Shown here: positions 8,715-16,905 of the stretch, in pieces | Layout: each line of letters opens with the position of its first letter | Numbering within the stretch: position 1 is the stretch's first letter | DNA from: Ruegeria meonggei | GTDB lineage: Bacteria; Pseudomonadota; Alphaproteobacteria; Rhodobacterales; Rhodobacteraceae | Assembly: GCF_900172215.1 (NCBI RefSeq) | Contig: NZ_FWFP01000001.1 | Location: 186,001-250,000 of the forward strand | Reading direction: 5' to 3' | Length of the DNA: 64,000 nucleotides | Program-made: the position numbers and the translations under genes | Notes under the pieces: generated by a model | What the model was told of the DNA's origin: nothing | Seen by the model: the letters and a program-made list of their open reading frames with translations, nothing else | Database searches by the model: none

Positions 8715-8897
8715 ATGGACGCAATACAAACCGCTCAATATGCACGGGCCCTTTATTCCGCTCATGGTGACCGGGCCGAGGCGGAAGCCGCTCAGAAAAT
8801 GCGCGAATGCGAGGCCGCAGGAAACACGCGGCAGGCAAAAGACTGGCAGTCTGTTCGCCAAACTATCCGCCAAATCCGTGGGCCAAACCAGGGCTGA
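8715..8897 (+). CDS. Small conserved-type hypothetical protein (60 aa)
   Basis: A 60-residue ORF begins at ATG 8715 with a GGAGG site at about 8701-8705. The protein is helical, charged and rich in Ala, Arg and Gln (AEAEAAQKMRECEAAGNTRQ), with one Cys and no membrane segment. The good ribosome site and its own start suggest a real gene rather than a shadow of the longer overlapping frame at 8632-8907, which has no such site. Function is unknown. It is convergent with the SDR gene that ends at 8904. Confidence 0.6.
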   Translation: MDAIQTAQYARALYSAHGDRAEAEAAQKMRECEAAGNTRQAKDWQSVRQTIRQIRGPNQG

Positions 8898-8903
8898 GGC
8901 CGC

Positions 8904-9665
8904 TTAAATTTTTGGGTCGGGGTTCACCGTGTGCCCGTCAACAGCAATCACCTGCCCCGACACCAGCCTTGCCGCATCCGAGGCAAGGAACACAGCCATG
9001 TTTGCGATGTCATGGCCTTCGACAAACCGCCCCATCGAGGTACCCGCGGCATAGCCCGCATAGACCTGATCGCGGGTCATGCCCTTGGCCGACGCCTCGC
9101 GTTCCAAAACACCTTCCATCCGAGGGCCTTCGACCGCACCGGGGCAGATGACATTGCAGCGCACGCCGTGTGGACCCAGTTCCATCGCGAGGGTCTTGCC
9201 CAGCCCGACCATGCCCCATTTAGCCGCCGCATACGGCGCGCGGTTCGGGTAGCCGTATTGCCCGGCTGTTGACGATGTGATCACCACCGCGCCGCTGCGT
9301 TGGCGTTTCAGGATCGGCGCGGCATGTTTTGCGCATAAAAATGCTCCTTCCAGATTGACCGACAGACACGCACGCCAATCCCCCAGCGCCACGTCTTCGA
9401 TCAGAGCCGTTGGCCCCGCAACGCCTGCATTTGCGCAGAGCGTGTCCAAGCCGCCCCACGCGGCTTCGATGTCGGCAAACAAGCCTGCTACGGCTGCTTC
9501 GTCCGCCACGTTGACCTGGGATCGGTTCCAATGCGCCGGACAATTGGCCAGCGCGGCGTGGTCGACATCCGCCACCCAAACCTGCGCCCCGGCCGCGTCG
9601 AACGCCTCGGCCATCGCACGACCAACACCCGACGCGCCTGCCGTGATCAGAACGCGGGCGCTCAT
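8904..9665 (-). CDS. SDR-family oxidoreductase in the carnitine cluster
   Basis: This 253-residue short-chain dehydrogenase has the TxGxxxGxG-type NAD(P) motif (ITAGASGVGRAM), the DVD acidic residue after strand 2 that favours NAD, NAG (CANAGVAG), catalytic Ser in VVITSSTAGQYG, and YAAAK. The C-terminal IAVDGHTV is also typical. It overlaps the carnitine dehydrogenase/thioesterase stop-start by four bases (ATGA), so the two are cotranslated. That placement suggests a step in carnitine or betaine-type metabolism, possibly on an acetoacetyl- or hydroxybutyryl-like intermediate. The exact substrate cannot be told from sequence. Confidence 0.85.
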   Translation of the reverse strand: MSARVLITAGASGVGRAMAEAFDAAGAQVWVADVDHAALANCPAHWNRSQVNVADEAAVAGLFADIEAAWGGLDTLCANAGVAGPTALIEDVALGDWRACLSVNLEGAFLCAKHAAPILKRQRSGAVVITSSTAGQYGYPNRAPYAAAKWGMVGLGKTLAMELGPHGVRCNVICPGAVEGPRMEGVLEREASAKGMTRDQVYAGYAAGTSMGRFVEGHDIANMAVFLASDAARLVSGQVIAVDGHTVNPDPKI

Positions 9666-11128
9666 GCTGGTTTCCGAATGGCCGCACCGGCACCTTGGGG
9701 ATAGGGCAAGTTTGCTTGCGCCTCTGCAATTCGAGCCATCGCGGCCTCGATGTCTGCCGAAGGTGCGCTGGGGCGTCGCGTCTCAAGACTGACATGCAGC
9801 AAAAAGCTCTCACCGGTGGCCAGTAGCTTGTCCCCCTCGTACATGCTGTGGAACACGTGCAATTTCTTGCCCTGCCCCAACAGCATCTGTGTGCGGATTT
9901 CGATCTTCGCGCCTGCTTTCACCTCGTCGATGTAACGGATGTGATTTTCCGCGGTGAAATAGCTGCCGCCCGAAGCGATATAGTCTGCGTCACAGCCCAT
10001 GATTTCCATGAACCTGTCAGTCGCAGCGGCGAAGGCCTCAAGATATCGTGCCTCGTTCATGTGGCCGTTATAGTCGGTCCAATCGAGCGGCACCGCACGT
10101 GCAACGGTCAGAATAGGCTGGCTCAGATCGGCCTGCTCCATTGTCGGCAAAGCCCCGGGTTTCAGCGCCGCGTCATGCTGGTTCAGCACGGCGCCTGCGC
10201 CCCAGTCCCGCGCCTTGAGCGCGCGCATCATGCCCACAAGGTTGTTGTCTCGGATGCGTTCCAGATCCCGGATCGAATGCATGCCCGATTGCGCGTCCGA
10301 CTGATCCGCAATCATGTCCACCAACTCATCGGTGAACTCTGGCACATCCATCAGCTTGGTCCATGGCCATTTCAAAGCCGGGCCAAACTGCGCCATGAAA
10401 TGCCGCATCCCGGCCTCGCCCCCTGCCACGCGGTAGGTCTCAAAAAGACCCATCTGCGCCCAGCGGATGCCAAAGCCCATGCGGATGGCCTCGTCGATCT
10501 CTTCGGTTGTGGCGACGCCGTCCTTGACCAGCCACAGCGCCTCGCGCCAGACGGCCTCCAGAAACCGGTCGGCAATATGCGCGTCGATCTCTTTCTTCAC
10601 ATGCAACGGGAAGAACCCGACCGAGGTCAACAGGGCCTTGGCCCGCTCGACCAGCTGGGGCGGGTTGGCTGGAGTTGGCACCAGTTCGATCAACGGCAGC
10701 AGGTAGACCGGGTTGAACGGGTGCGTCACCACGATCTGTTCCGGGCGCAGCGCGCCCTCTTGCAACTCAGAGGGCTTGAACCCGCTGGTCGAAGACCCGA
10801 TGATCGCATCCGGCGAACAGGCCTCTTGCAAGCCTTTGTAAACCTTAATCTTCAGGTCCCGCCGTTCCGGCACGCTTTCTTGAATCCAGGTCGCGCCGTG
10901 CACAGCGTCCGAGATGTCATCGTGAAAACTCAAGCCCCCCTCGGGCGGCAAAGGCATATCACTCAGCCCTGGCAGCGACCGGCGCGCATTGTCCAGAACC
11001 TCACCAATCTTACGCGCGGCCTCGGGGTCCGGGTCGAACACCCGAACATCCCACCCGTTCAGCAGGAATCGCGCGGCCCATCCGCCGCCGATTACGCCAC
11101 CGCCGATGATTGCAGCTGTTTTTAACAT
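9662..11128 (-). CDS. lcdH: Fused L-carnitine 3-dehydrogenase / betainyl-CoA thioesterase
   Basis: The 488-residue protein joins two enzymes. Residues 1 to about 315 are a 3-hydroxyacyl-CoA-dehydrogenase-type fold with the NAD motif IGGGVIGGGWAARF, a DPDP after strand 2 and the TSGFKPSEL and VTHPFNPVYLLPLIE segments of L-carnitine dehydrogenases. From about residue 337 a hotdog thioesterase domain begins (PLDWTDYNGHMNEARYLEAF), with the Asp/His/Asn pattern of 4HBT enzymes. Fusions of carnitine dehydrogenase with betainyl-CoA thioesterase are known in rhizobia and relatives. The first half oxidises L-carnitine to 3-dehydrocarnitine with NAD; the second releases betaine from its CoA thioester. 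The BKACE gene is upstream on the same strand. Confidence 0.9.
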   Translation of the reverse strand: MLKTAAIIGGGVIGGGWAARFLLNGWDVRVFDPDPEAARKIGEVLDNARRSLPGLSDMPLPPEGGLSFHDDISDAVHGATWIQESVPERRDLKIKVYKGLQEACSPDAIIGSSTSGFKPSELQEGALRPEQIVVTHPFNPVYLLPLIELVPTPANPPQLVERAKALLTSVGFFPLHVKKEIDAHIADRFLEAVWREALWLVKDGVATTEEIDEAIRMGFGIRWAQMGLFETYRVAGGEAGMRHFMAQFGPALKWPWTKLMDVPEFTDELVDMIADQSDAQSGMHSIRDLERIRDNNLVGMMRALKARDWGAGAVLNQHDAALKPGALPTMEQADLSQPILTVARAVPLDWTDYNGHMNEARYLEAFAAATDRFMEIMGCDADYIASGGSYFTAENHIRYIDEVKAGAKIEIRTQMLLGQGKKLHVFHSMYEGDKLLATGESFLLHVSLETRRPSAPSADIEAAMARIAEAQANLPYPQGAGAAIRKPA

Positions 11129-11153
11129 GTCGTTTTTCCATTCGTTTTGATCC

Positions 11154-11525
11154 TCAGGTCAGGAACCAAAGGAATGTCAGAATCCAACCGCCCAGAAAGA
11201 CGATTCCAGCAACCTGACCCGCGCTTCGGAAACGGCGCAAAACAAGCGCCGAGGCGCTCCCGAGTCCGATAATCCCCGCACACCACCAAACACCGATCAC
11301 TAAGAAAACAACCGGAGAGGTATATCCGGTCACCTCAATTTCAGGCACCAGAAAAACGCCTAGAAAACCCAAAACGATCAATACCAAAGCCCCGGTCAAC
11401 CCTGTCCACCAAGAGGAATCGGATTGCAGATACGCGGTCGCGGCAAGCATCGATGCGACAAAAAACGATAGGAAGAACAATACAGTCATGGCCGCGTCGT
11501 TAAACCTCAGCGATTGTTTTGTCAC
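11154..11525 (-). CDS. Small polytopic membrane protein inside the carnitine cluster
   Basis: A 123-residue ORF on the minus strand lies between the BKACE gene (stop at 11544) and lcdH (start at 11128), with gaps of only 18 and 25 bases, so it is probably in the same transcript. The protein has about four hydrophobic helices: residues ~13-32, 42-60, 70-90 and 103-122 (VFLGGWILTFLWFL). I do not recognise the family. It carries no transporter signature. A role in uptake or membrane anchoring is only a guess from position. Confidence 0.6.
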   Translation of the reverse strand: MTKQSLRFNDAAMTVLFFLSFFVASMLAATAYLQSDSSWWTGLTGALVLIVLGFLGVFLVPEIEVTGYTSPVVFLVIGVWWCAGIIGLGSASALVLRRFRSAGQVAGIVFLGGWILTFLWFLT

Positions 11526-11543
11526 CTCGATTTCCTCGATGCA

Positions 11544-12461
11544 CTACTTCGCCATTGGCGCCCGCTTCACCAGCCCCAGCTTCTCACGCACTTCTGCCGG
11601 TCCAATCACCCGTGCGCCCATATTCTCAATAATGCTTCCTGCCCGTTCGACCAGTTGCCAGTTCTCGGCCAGCACGCCTTTATCCAGCCAGAGGTTGTCT
11701 TCAAGACCAACCCGCACGTTGCCGCCCGCCAAAACCGACGCTGCCACATAAGCCATCTCGTTCCGGCCCAGCGAGAACGCGCTGAATGTCCAATCGTCGG
11801 GTACGTTGTTCACCATCGCCATGAAGGTATTCAGATCGTCCGGCGCGCCCCACGGCACACCCATGCAAAGCTGGACCAAGGCGTTGGGTTCCAGAATCCC
11901 CTCTTTCACCAATTGCTTGGCGAACCACAGATGGCCGGTGTCAAAGGCCTCAATTTCGGGCTTCACGCCCAGATCGGTCATCATTTGCCCCATCGCCCGC
12001 AGCGCGCCGGGGGTGTTGGTCATGACATAGTCCGCCTCGGCAAAATTCATCGTGCCACAGTCCAGCGTGCATATCTCAGGCAGGCATTCGGCGATATGCG
12101 CGACCCGCTCGCTTGCGCCCACCAAATCGGTCCCCGCCTGAGCCAGGGGAAGCGGGTTTTCAATGCTGCCAAACACCATGTCGCCGCCCATCCCGGCTGT
12201 CAGGTTCAGCACAGCATCGACTTCGGCGTCGCGAATACGGTCGGTCACTTCGCGATACAGCGCCAGATCGCGCGATGGCGCACCTGTCTCGGGGTCGCGC
12301 ACGTGGCAGTGCACCACCGCTGCCCCGGCCTTGGCCGCAGCGATCGCACTGTCGGCAATTTGCTGCGGTGAGCGCGGCACATGCGGGCTGCGATCCTGCG
12401 TTCCGCCCGAGCCTGTGACGGCGCAGGTGATAAAGACCTCACGGTTCATTTCCAGCGGCAT
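11544..12461 (-). CDS. cdhC: BKACE-family beta-keto acid cleavage enzyme (3-dehydrocarnitine cleavage)
   Basis: This 305-residue protein belongs to the BKACE (DUF849) family: the zinc-binding HCHVRDPETG motif at about residues 50-59, the N-terminal VFITCAVTGSG, LNLTAGMGG, GTMNF and the late VRVGLEDN segment. BKACE enzymes condense a beta-keto acid with acetyl-CoA and cleave it; next to a carnitine dehydrogenase the substrate is almost certainly 3-dehydrocarnitine, yielding betainyl-CoA and acetoacetate, as shown for CdhC in pseudomonads. It heads the minus-strand carnitine run and faces the divergent CdhR-type regulator across about 130 bases. Confidence 0.88.
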   Translation of the reverse strand: MPLEMNREVFITCAVTGSGGTQDRSPHVPRSPQQIADSAIAAAKAGAAVVHCHVRDPETGAPSRDLALYREVTDRIRDAEVDAVLNLTAGMGGDMVFGSIENPLPLAQAGTDLVGASERVAHIAECLPEICTLDCGTMNFAEADYVMTNTPGALRAMGQMMTDLGVKPEIEAFDTGHLWFAKQLVKEGILEPNALVQLCMGVPWGAPDDLNTFMAMVNNVPDDWTFSAFSLGRNEMAYVAASVLAGGNVRVGLEDNLWLDKGVLAENWQLVERAGSIIENMGARVIGPAEVREKLGLVKRAPMAK

Positions 12462-12592
12462 GATGTTCTCCCCAAGATATACCCGGTTACGCCCAAGTTT
12501 TCCCCAGGCTTCTCCACGGATTCCGATTTGCTTTCACTCCCGAGTCTGACGCAGCTTTGGGGAAACTCTTGTCAGAATGCGAATCGAACTTG

Positions 12593-13579
12593 ATGAAATC
12601 CGCAAAAAACATACTGCAACCCGAACATCGCGCCCTGAAAACGGCCGTTCTTGTGCTGGACGAATGCAACACGCTTAGCTTTGCGTCCGCCGTTGATCCA
12701 ATGCGCGCAGCCAATCGGTTGGCGGATCGGCCGGCCTTTGATTGGGATTACGTCACCGCCACCGCAAATCCAGCATCGCTGACCAGCGCTCTGACTGTAC
12801 CGGGCATCCCGCTGGCCCGCCTACAGAGCTGCGATTTGATGATTGTAGTGGCCGGGTTTCAACTGGCCCGCCATGCCACGCCCAGCCTTCTGGCGGGCTT
12901 GCGCCGCATTGCCGGTACCGGTGCAACAATGGCTGGCATTGATGGTGGTCCCTGGCTGCTGGCCGAGGCCGGGCTTCTGAACGGTCACGCCGCAACTACC
13001 CATTGGGAAGACCTCGACAATTTCGCCACCCGCTTTCCCGATGTCGATGTGCGCCCCGACCGATTCACCGTCTCAGAAAACCGCCTGACATCCGGAGGCG
13101 CGATCCCAGCGGTTGAGATGATGCTACACATCATTGCCGCGCGCCACGGCGCAGGGTTCGCTGCCCGTGTTTCGGGCTTGTTCCTGTACGACGGCGCCCC
13201 GGAACCCACAAAACCACAAAGCCGCACGGGCGTCCCGCATCGTCACACCGCCTTGACTGCCAAGGCAAACACGCTGATGCAATCCTCACTGGATGACCCG
13301 CTGCCGCTTGCCGATATCGCCGACACATTGGGCACCAGCCCGCGCACCCTACAGCAGCAATTCCGCCTTCGCCTGAATACCACGCCGCAGGATCACTATT
13401 TGCAACTGCGTCTGGCCGAGGCCCGACGGCTGGTCACCGACACCGACATTTCTCTGATGGATGTGGCCCTGGCCACAGGGTTCGGATCACAATCCAGCTT
13501 TGCACGCGCCTTCCGCACAGCACATGGACTTTCTGCCCGCGACCTGCGCCAGGACCGCACGCTACCTACCCATCACTGA
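12593..13579 (+). CDS. cdhR: GlxA-family AraC-type regulator, probable carnitine regulator CdhR
   Basis: The 328-residue protein has an N-terminal DJ-1/PfpI-like (class I glutamine amidotransferase-like) sensor domain (AVLVLDECNTLSFASAVDPMRAANRL) and a C-terminal AraC helix-turn-helix pair (PLADIADTLGTSPRTLQQQF and MDVALATGFGSQSSFARAFR). This is the layout of GlxA, GbdR and CdhR regulators that sense carnitine or betaine metabolism. The gene is divergent from the BKACE gene, which supports control of carnitine catabolism. A TTG at 12557 would add 12 residues; I prefer ATG 12593. The intervening ~130 bases should contain its operator. Confidence 0.85.
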   Translation: MKSAKNILQPEHRALKTAVLVLDECNTLSFASAVDPMRAANRLADRPAFDWDYVTATANPASLTSALTVPGIPLARLQSCDLMIVVAGFQLARHATPSLLAGLRRIAGTGATMAGIDGGPWLLAEAGLLNGHAATTHWEDLDNFATRFPDVDVRPDRFTVSENRLTSGGAIPAVEMMLHIIAARHGAGFAARVSGLFLYDGAPEPTKPQSRTGVPHRHTALTAKANTLMQSSLDDPLPLADIADTLGTSPRTLQQQFRLRLNTTPQDHYLQLRLAEARRLVTDTDISLMDVALATGFGSQSSFARAFRTAHGLSARDLRQDRTLPTHH

Positions 13580-13589
13580 CCGGATCCGC

Positions 13590-13618
13590 TTCATCTGGCC
13601 AAAAATATCCCGGGGGAG
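13590..13618. repeat. Intergenic dispersed element, copy 1
   Basis: The segment reads TTCATCTGGCCAAAAATATC followed by CC and a G-run. A diverged copy is at 22374-22405. Both are intergenic and sit just after a plus-strand stop codon. I recall similar strings downstream of genes in Roseobacter genomes, which may be part of terminators or a short dispersed repeat. Confidence 0.45.
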
Positions 13619-13619
13619 A

Positions 13620-13650
13620 CTCCGCGAGCGGAGACGGGGGCAGAGCCCCC
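13620..13650. terminator. Double-hairpin terminator between convergent genes
   Basis: Two adjacent perfect inverted repeats are present: CTCCGC/GCGGAG at 13620-13633 and GGGGGC-AGA-GCCCCC at 13636-13650. The second touches the stop codon of the minus-strand aldo-keto reductase (13650-13652). No long T-run follows, so it may stop transcription weakly from either side or act in mRNA 3'-end protection. Confidence 0.5.
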
Positions 13651-14696
13651 TAAAACGGCATCGGATGCGCGCGGTGCGCTTCACTGATCGCGCTGAAAAC
13701 CTCATCGGACAGCTGCAAGTCCTTACCCTCAAGAATATGGGCAAGCTGCGCCACGGTTGTGGCACCAAAAATAGCCGACATCATGAACGGTCGGGCCCGG
13801 CACCAGGCCAGCGCCATATGAACAGGGTCCAGCCCGTGCTTGTCAGCAACCTCCAGATAGGCCGCCACTGCCTCAAAAGCCCTGCTGCGATGTCTGCCGC
13901 CCATCTCGGGCACCAGTGACATCCGCGATCCCTCGGGCACTGCACCTCCCTGATACTTGCCGGTCAACAACCCGGAGGCCAGAGGCGAAAAAGCCATCAG
14001 CCCAACATCCTCATGCACACTCAATTCGGCCATATCCGTATCGAAATGGCGACACATCAGTGAATATTCGTTCTGCACCGAGGCCACCCGCGCCGCGCCC
14101 ATCTGCTCGGCTATCCGTAGCCATTGCGCAGTGCCCCAGGCGCTCTCGTTGGACAGACCAAAGGTGCGAATGTTGCCTTTGTCGACCTGTTGCTGCAGCG
14201 CGCTCAGGCACTCTTGCATATTGTCCAGCACGTCACTCGTGTTGTGGCCGGACGGCGCATAGTTCCAGTTCTGCCGGAACATGTAACTGCCCCGGTTTGG
14301 CCAGTGGAATTGATACAGGTCGATGCAGTCCGTCTGCAGTCGCCGCAACGATCCCTCGATGGCCACAGGGATCGTCTGCGCCGAAATCGGCGCGCCGTCA
14401 CGAGCATGGGCAAATCCCGCGCCCGAATGCTTGGTGGCCAGAATGTAATCGCCCCGGCGCGCTGGGTTGGCAGCATTCCAGTTGCCTAAAATTTCTTCGG
14501 TCCGCCCGACAGTTTCCTTAGAGATCGGGTTCACCGGATACATCTCGGCAGCGTCGACAAAGTTGATCCCGGCCTCCAGCGCCATATCCATCTGCTGGTG
14601 CGCGTCCATCTCTGATGTCTGGGTGCCAAAGGTCATCGTGCCAAGGCACAGATCCGTCACCATGATGCCCGTGCGGCCCAAAGGCTTCATCTCCAT
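13650..14696 (-). CDS. Aldo/keto reductase (Tas-like, NADP-dependent)
   Basis: The 348-residue protein is an aldo/keto reductase TIM barrel: N-terminal MKPLGRTGIMVTDLCLGTMTFG, catalytic Asp and Tyr in NFVDAAEMYPV, Lys in LATKHSG, the His-containing DLYQFHWPNRG segment, and the GLSNESAWG and FSPLASGLLTGKY strands. The spacing resembles E. coli Tas and the YajO group rather than detoxifying AKRs. A GGGAG site lies eight bases upstream of ATG 14696; the frame stays open further upstream but without support. It reduces an aldehyde or ketone with NADPH; the physiological substrate is unknown. It converges on cdhR. Confidence 0.86.
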   Translation of the reverse strand: MEMKPLGRTGIMVTDLCLGTMTFGTQTSEMDAHQQMDMALEAGINFVDAAEMYPVNPISKETVGRTEEILGNWNAANPARRGDYILATKHSGAGFAHARDGAPISAQTIPVAIEGSLRRLQTDCIDLYQFHWPNRGSYMFRQNWNYAPSGHNTSDVLDNMQECLSALQQQVDKGNIRTFGLSNESAWGTAQWLRIAEQMGAARVASVQNEYSLMCRHFDTDMAELSVHEDVGLMAFSPLASGLLTGKYQGGAVPEGSRMSLVPEMGGRHRSRAFEAVAAYLEVADKHGLDPVHMALAWCRARPFMMSAIFGATTVAQLAHILEGKDLQLSDEVFSAISEAHRAHPMPF

Positions 14697-14734
14697 CTGT
14701 CGCTCTCCCGGTAGTGTCTTTGAAGGTCCTGGGC

Positions 14735-15193
14735 CTATGCCTCGGCCTTCTTTTCCCAACGGCCCGATTCCTCGGACCAATATTGCGCTGTGCATCCTGC
14801 GTCGGTCAGCGTTTTCCACTGCCCTCGCGCATATTGAACAGCCTCGCTGTCATTGCCGTCAAACAAGATACACACCCGTTCCAGCGCTGCCACCTCGTCA
14901 GGGTCGATCGCAGCACCATCCACACCCATGACACAGGCCGGATCATTGGCGGAATGCGCCTCGGTCGTCAGCAGGATCGGCTGGGCCGCATCATGCGGCC
15001 CGCCTGCTCGGCCATGCGGCAGGAACCCGTCCTCGGGGCTCAGCCACAGTTTTTCGTCCAGCCAGTCCATCCGTGCGGGATCTGTGCCTCGCACGGCGAT
15101 CTCCCACCCGGCCTTCCGCGCCTTGTCCAGCAAAACCGGCAGGGTCTGCTCTAACGGCTGACGGGTCAGGTGATAGAAATAGACGGCCCCCAT
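14735..15193 (-). CDS. holC: DNA polymerase III subunit chi
   Basis: This 152-residue protein has the family start (AVYFYHLTRQPLEQTLPVLLDKARKAGWEIAVR), the WLDEKLWL segment, the GGPHDAAQPILLTTE segment and the C-terminal WKTLTDAGCTAQYWSEESGRWEKK. HolC links the clamp loader to single-strand binding protein at the replication fork. It follows pepA on the same strand with only four bases between, an arrangement (pepA-holC) shared with E. coli and many other proteobacteria. Confidence 0.92.
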   Translation of the reverse strand: MGAVYFYHLTRQPLEQTLPVLLDKARKAGWEIAVRGTDPARMDWLDEKLWLSPEDGFLPHGRAGGPHDAAQPILLTTEAHSANDPACVMGVDGAAIDPDEVAALERVCILFDGNDSEAVQYARGQWKTLTDAGCTAQYWSEESGRWEKKAEA

Positions 15194-15197
15194 CTGC

Positions 15198-16664
15198 TTA
15201 CTCGAAATTGTCCTGCACCAGACGGTTCAACGCGCGTACGCCCCAGCCGGTGGCCCCTTTGGGCGCATATGAAGTTTCCGAAGACACCGAAGCGACACCC
15301 GCGATATCCAGATGAATCCACGGCGTTTCCTCTTTAACGAATCGTTGCAGGAACTGCGCGGCGGTGATCGAGCCCGCTGGCCGTCCGCCCACGTTCTTCA
15401 TATCAGCAATGCGCGATTTCAGCTGTTTGTCGTAAGCTTCGCCCAGCGGCAGCCGCCACGCGCCTTCATCCTCGGCCTTGGCGGATTTCAGGAACGCATC
15501 GCAAAAGGTGTCATTGTTCGAAAACACACCGGCATTTTCATGGCCCAGCCCGATAATGACCGCTCCGGTCAGGGTCGCCAGATCGATCATGCCTACTGGT
15601 TTGAACCGCTCTTGCGTGTACCACATCACGTCGCACAGAACCAATCGACCTTCGGCATCGGTGTTTATGATCTCGACCGTGTCTCCCTTCATTGAGGTCA
15701 CCACATCGCCCGGTCGGGTCGCGTTGCCCGAGGGCATGTTCTCGACCAGACCAACCAGGCCAACGACGTTGGCCTTAGCCTTGCGTTTGGCCAGGGCGCG
15801 CATCGTGCCCGCGACCACGCCTGCGCCGCCCATATCCATGGTCATGTCTTCCATGCCGCCAGCAGGCTTGAGCGAGATACCCCCAGTATCAAACACAACC
15901 CCCTTACCAACCAGAGCCAGCGGCGCGTCATCCTTGTCGCCGCCGTTCCATTGCATCACCACCACCTTGGAAGGGCTGACCGAGCCCTGCCCGACGCTCA
16001 GCAGCGTGCGCATGCCCAGTTCGGCCAGCTTGCCCTCTTCCAATACTTCAACCTCGAGCCCCAATTCTTGCATCTCGGCCAGACGGTCAGCAAATTCCGT
16101 AGTGGTCAAGACGTTGGCAGGTTCGTTGGTCAGATCGCGGGTCATTCTCACGCCATCGGCGACGGCATATTTCGGCGCGAAATCAGCTGCAACCTCGTCA
16201 GCTTTCTGGTGGCTGATAGTGATTGTTCCGGCCGCATCCGATTCTTTGGTCTTGTGCGCAACAAAATCATAGCTGCGCAACGCGATGCCCAGGGCCAGTT
16301 CATCAGAGCGGACCTGATTGCCAGCCATCACCAGCATAGGCTTGCCCCCGGCCAGCTTGGCCAGCGCAGCCCCGGCTTTGCGTGCCTCATCGTGATCGGG
16401 ACGGCGTGGCAGGATCAGGATATCCAGCGCTTCAGCCGCCATACCGGCAGGCCACGCCAGCGAGATCACGTTACCCGATTTCACTTTTGCAAAGCGTTCG
16501 CTTTCCACCAGCCGCGCCACGGCACCGCGGGTCAGACGATTTGCGCGACGCACGGCGGGGCTCATCTTACCTTCGGACGTAAGGATGATGACCACGCGCC
16601 CTTCGGCCAGCGCCATGGCGTCCATGTCAAAGGCCTGAAATTCGATCGGTACAAGACTGCTCAT
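15198..16664 (-). CDS. pepA: Leucyl aminopeptidase (M17)
   Basis: A 488-residue cytosolic M17 aminopeptidase that removes N-terminal residues from peptides. The C-terminal catalytic domain has the two-metal site residues: GKGVVFDTGGISLKP, MTMDMGGAG, and the signature NTDAEGRLVLCD. The N-terminal domain is the usual variable half. A GAGGAG site six bases upstream of ATG 16664 supports the start. In E. coli and relatives pepA-holC is divergent from lptF-lptG; here the divergent neighbour is lptG without lptF. Confidence 0.95.
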   Translation of the reverse strand: MSSLVPIEFQAFDMDAMALAEGRVVIILTSEGKMSPAVRRANRLTRGAVARLVESERFAKVKSGNVISLAWPAGMAAEALDILILPRRPDHDEARKAGAALAKLAGGKPMLVMAGNQVRSDELALGIALRSYDFVAHKTKESDAAGTITISHQKADEVAADFAPKYAVADGVRMTRDLTNEPANVLTTTEFADRLAEMQELGLEVEVLEEGKLAELGMRTLLSVGQGSVSPSKVVVMQWNGGDKDDAPLALVGKGVVFDTGGISLKPAGGMEDMTMDMGGAGVVAGTMRALAKRKAKANVVGLVGLVENMPSGNATRPGDVVTSMKGDTVEIINTDAEGRLVLCDVMWYTQERFKPVGMIDLATLTGAVIIGLGHENAGVFSNNDTFCDAFLKSAKAEDEGAWRLPLGEAYDKQLKSRIADMKNVGGRPAGSITAAQFLQRFVKEETPWIHLDIAGVASVSSETSYAPKGATGWGVRALNRLVQDNFE

Positions 16665-16794
16665 TGCAAACTCCTCAAAAACTGTTCCCCAAGACCTAGC
16701 CCGCGCTGCGCGGGTTGACCAGATAGCAGTTTTCCCCGCCCGCTAATTGCAGTAGAGTGCCGAAAAAATTCCGGCAGGATCGGGGGAGAACGAG

Positions 16795-16905
16795 TTGGCG
16801 AGACAGGGCAGGCATACGCCGTTGCGCATGCGCGCAGGCCACAGTGATTCTGGCCAAACCCCAATCTGTTTTCGCCGATGTGTTATTGCGAGGACGCATC
16901 CGTGA
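16795..16905 (+). pseudogene. 36-codon ORF in the place of lptF (possible internally deleted remnant)
   Basis: A TTG at 16795 has a good GGGAG site six bases upstream and opens a 36-codon frame that ends in TGA at 16903-16905, overlapping the lptG start as GTGA. The first residues would be Met-Ala-Arg, which fits the way alphaproteobacterial LptF proteins begin, but the rest is basic, with Cys and Pro and no membrane helix. The ORF therefore has the start signal and the coupled stop expected of lptF, without the ~360-codon permease body. It could be an in-frame deletion remnant, a leader peptide or chance. A short inverted repeat TGCCG/CGGCA (16758-16776) lies just upstream. Confidence 0.35.

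Noticed and set aside
8632..8907. 91-codon plus-strand ORF overlapping the 60-residue gene
   Set aside because: No ribosome site, basic low-complexity product; the alternative frame starting at 8715 has a GGAGG site.
9848..11125. 425-codon plus-strand ORF opposite lcdH
   Set aside because: Antisense shadow of a clearly conserved enzyme in GC-rich DNA; no family features and no ribosome site.
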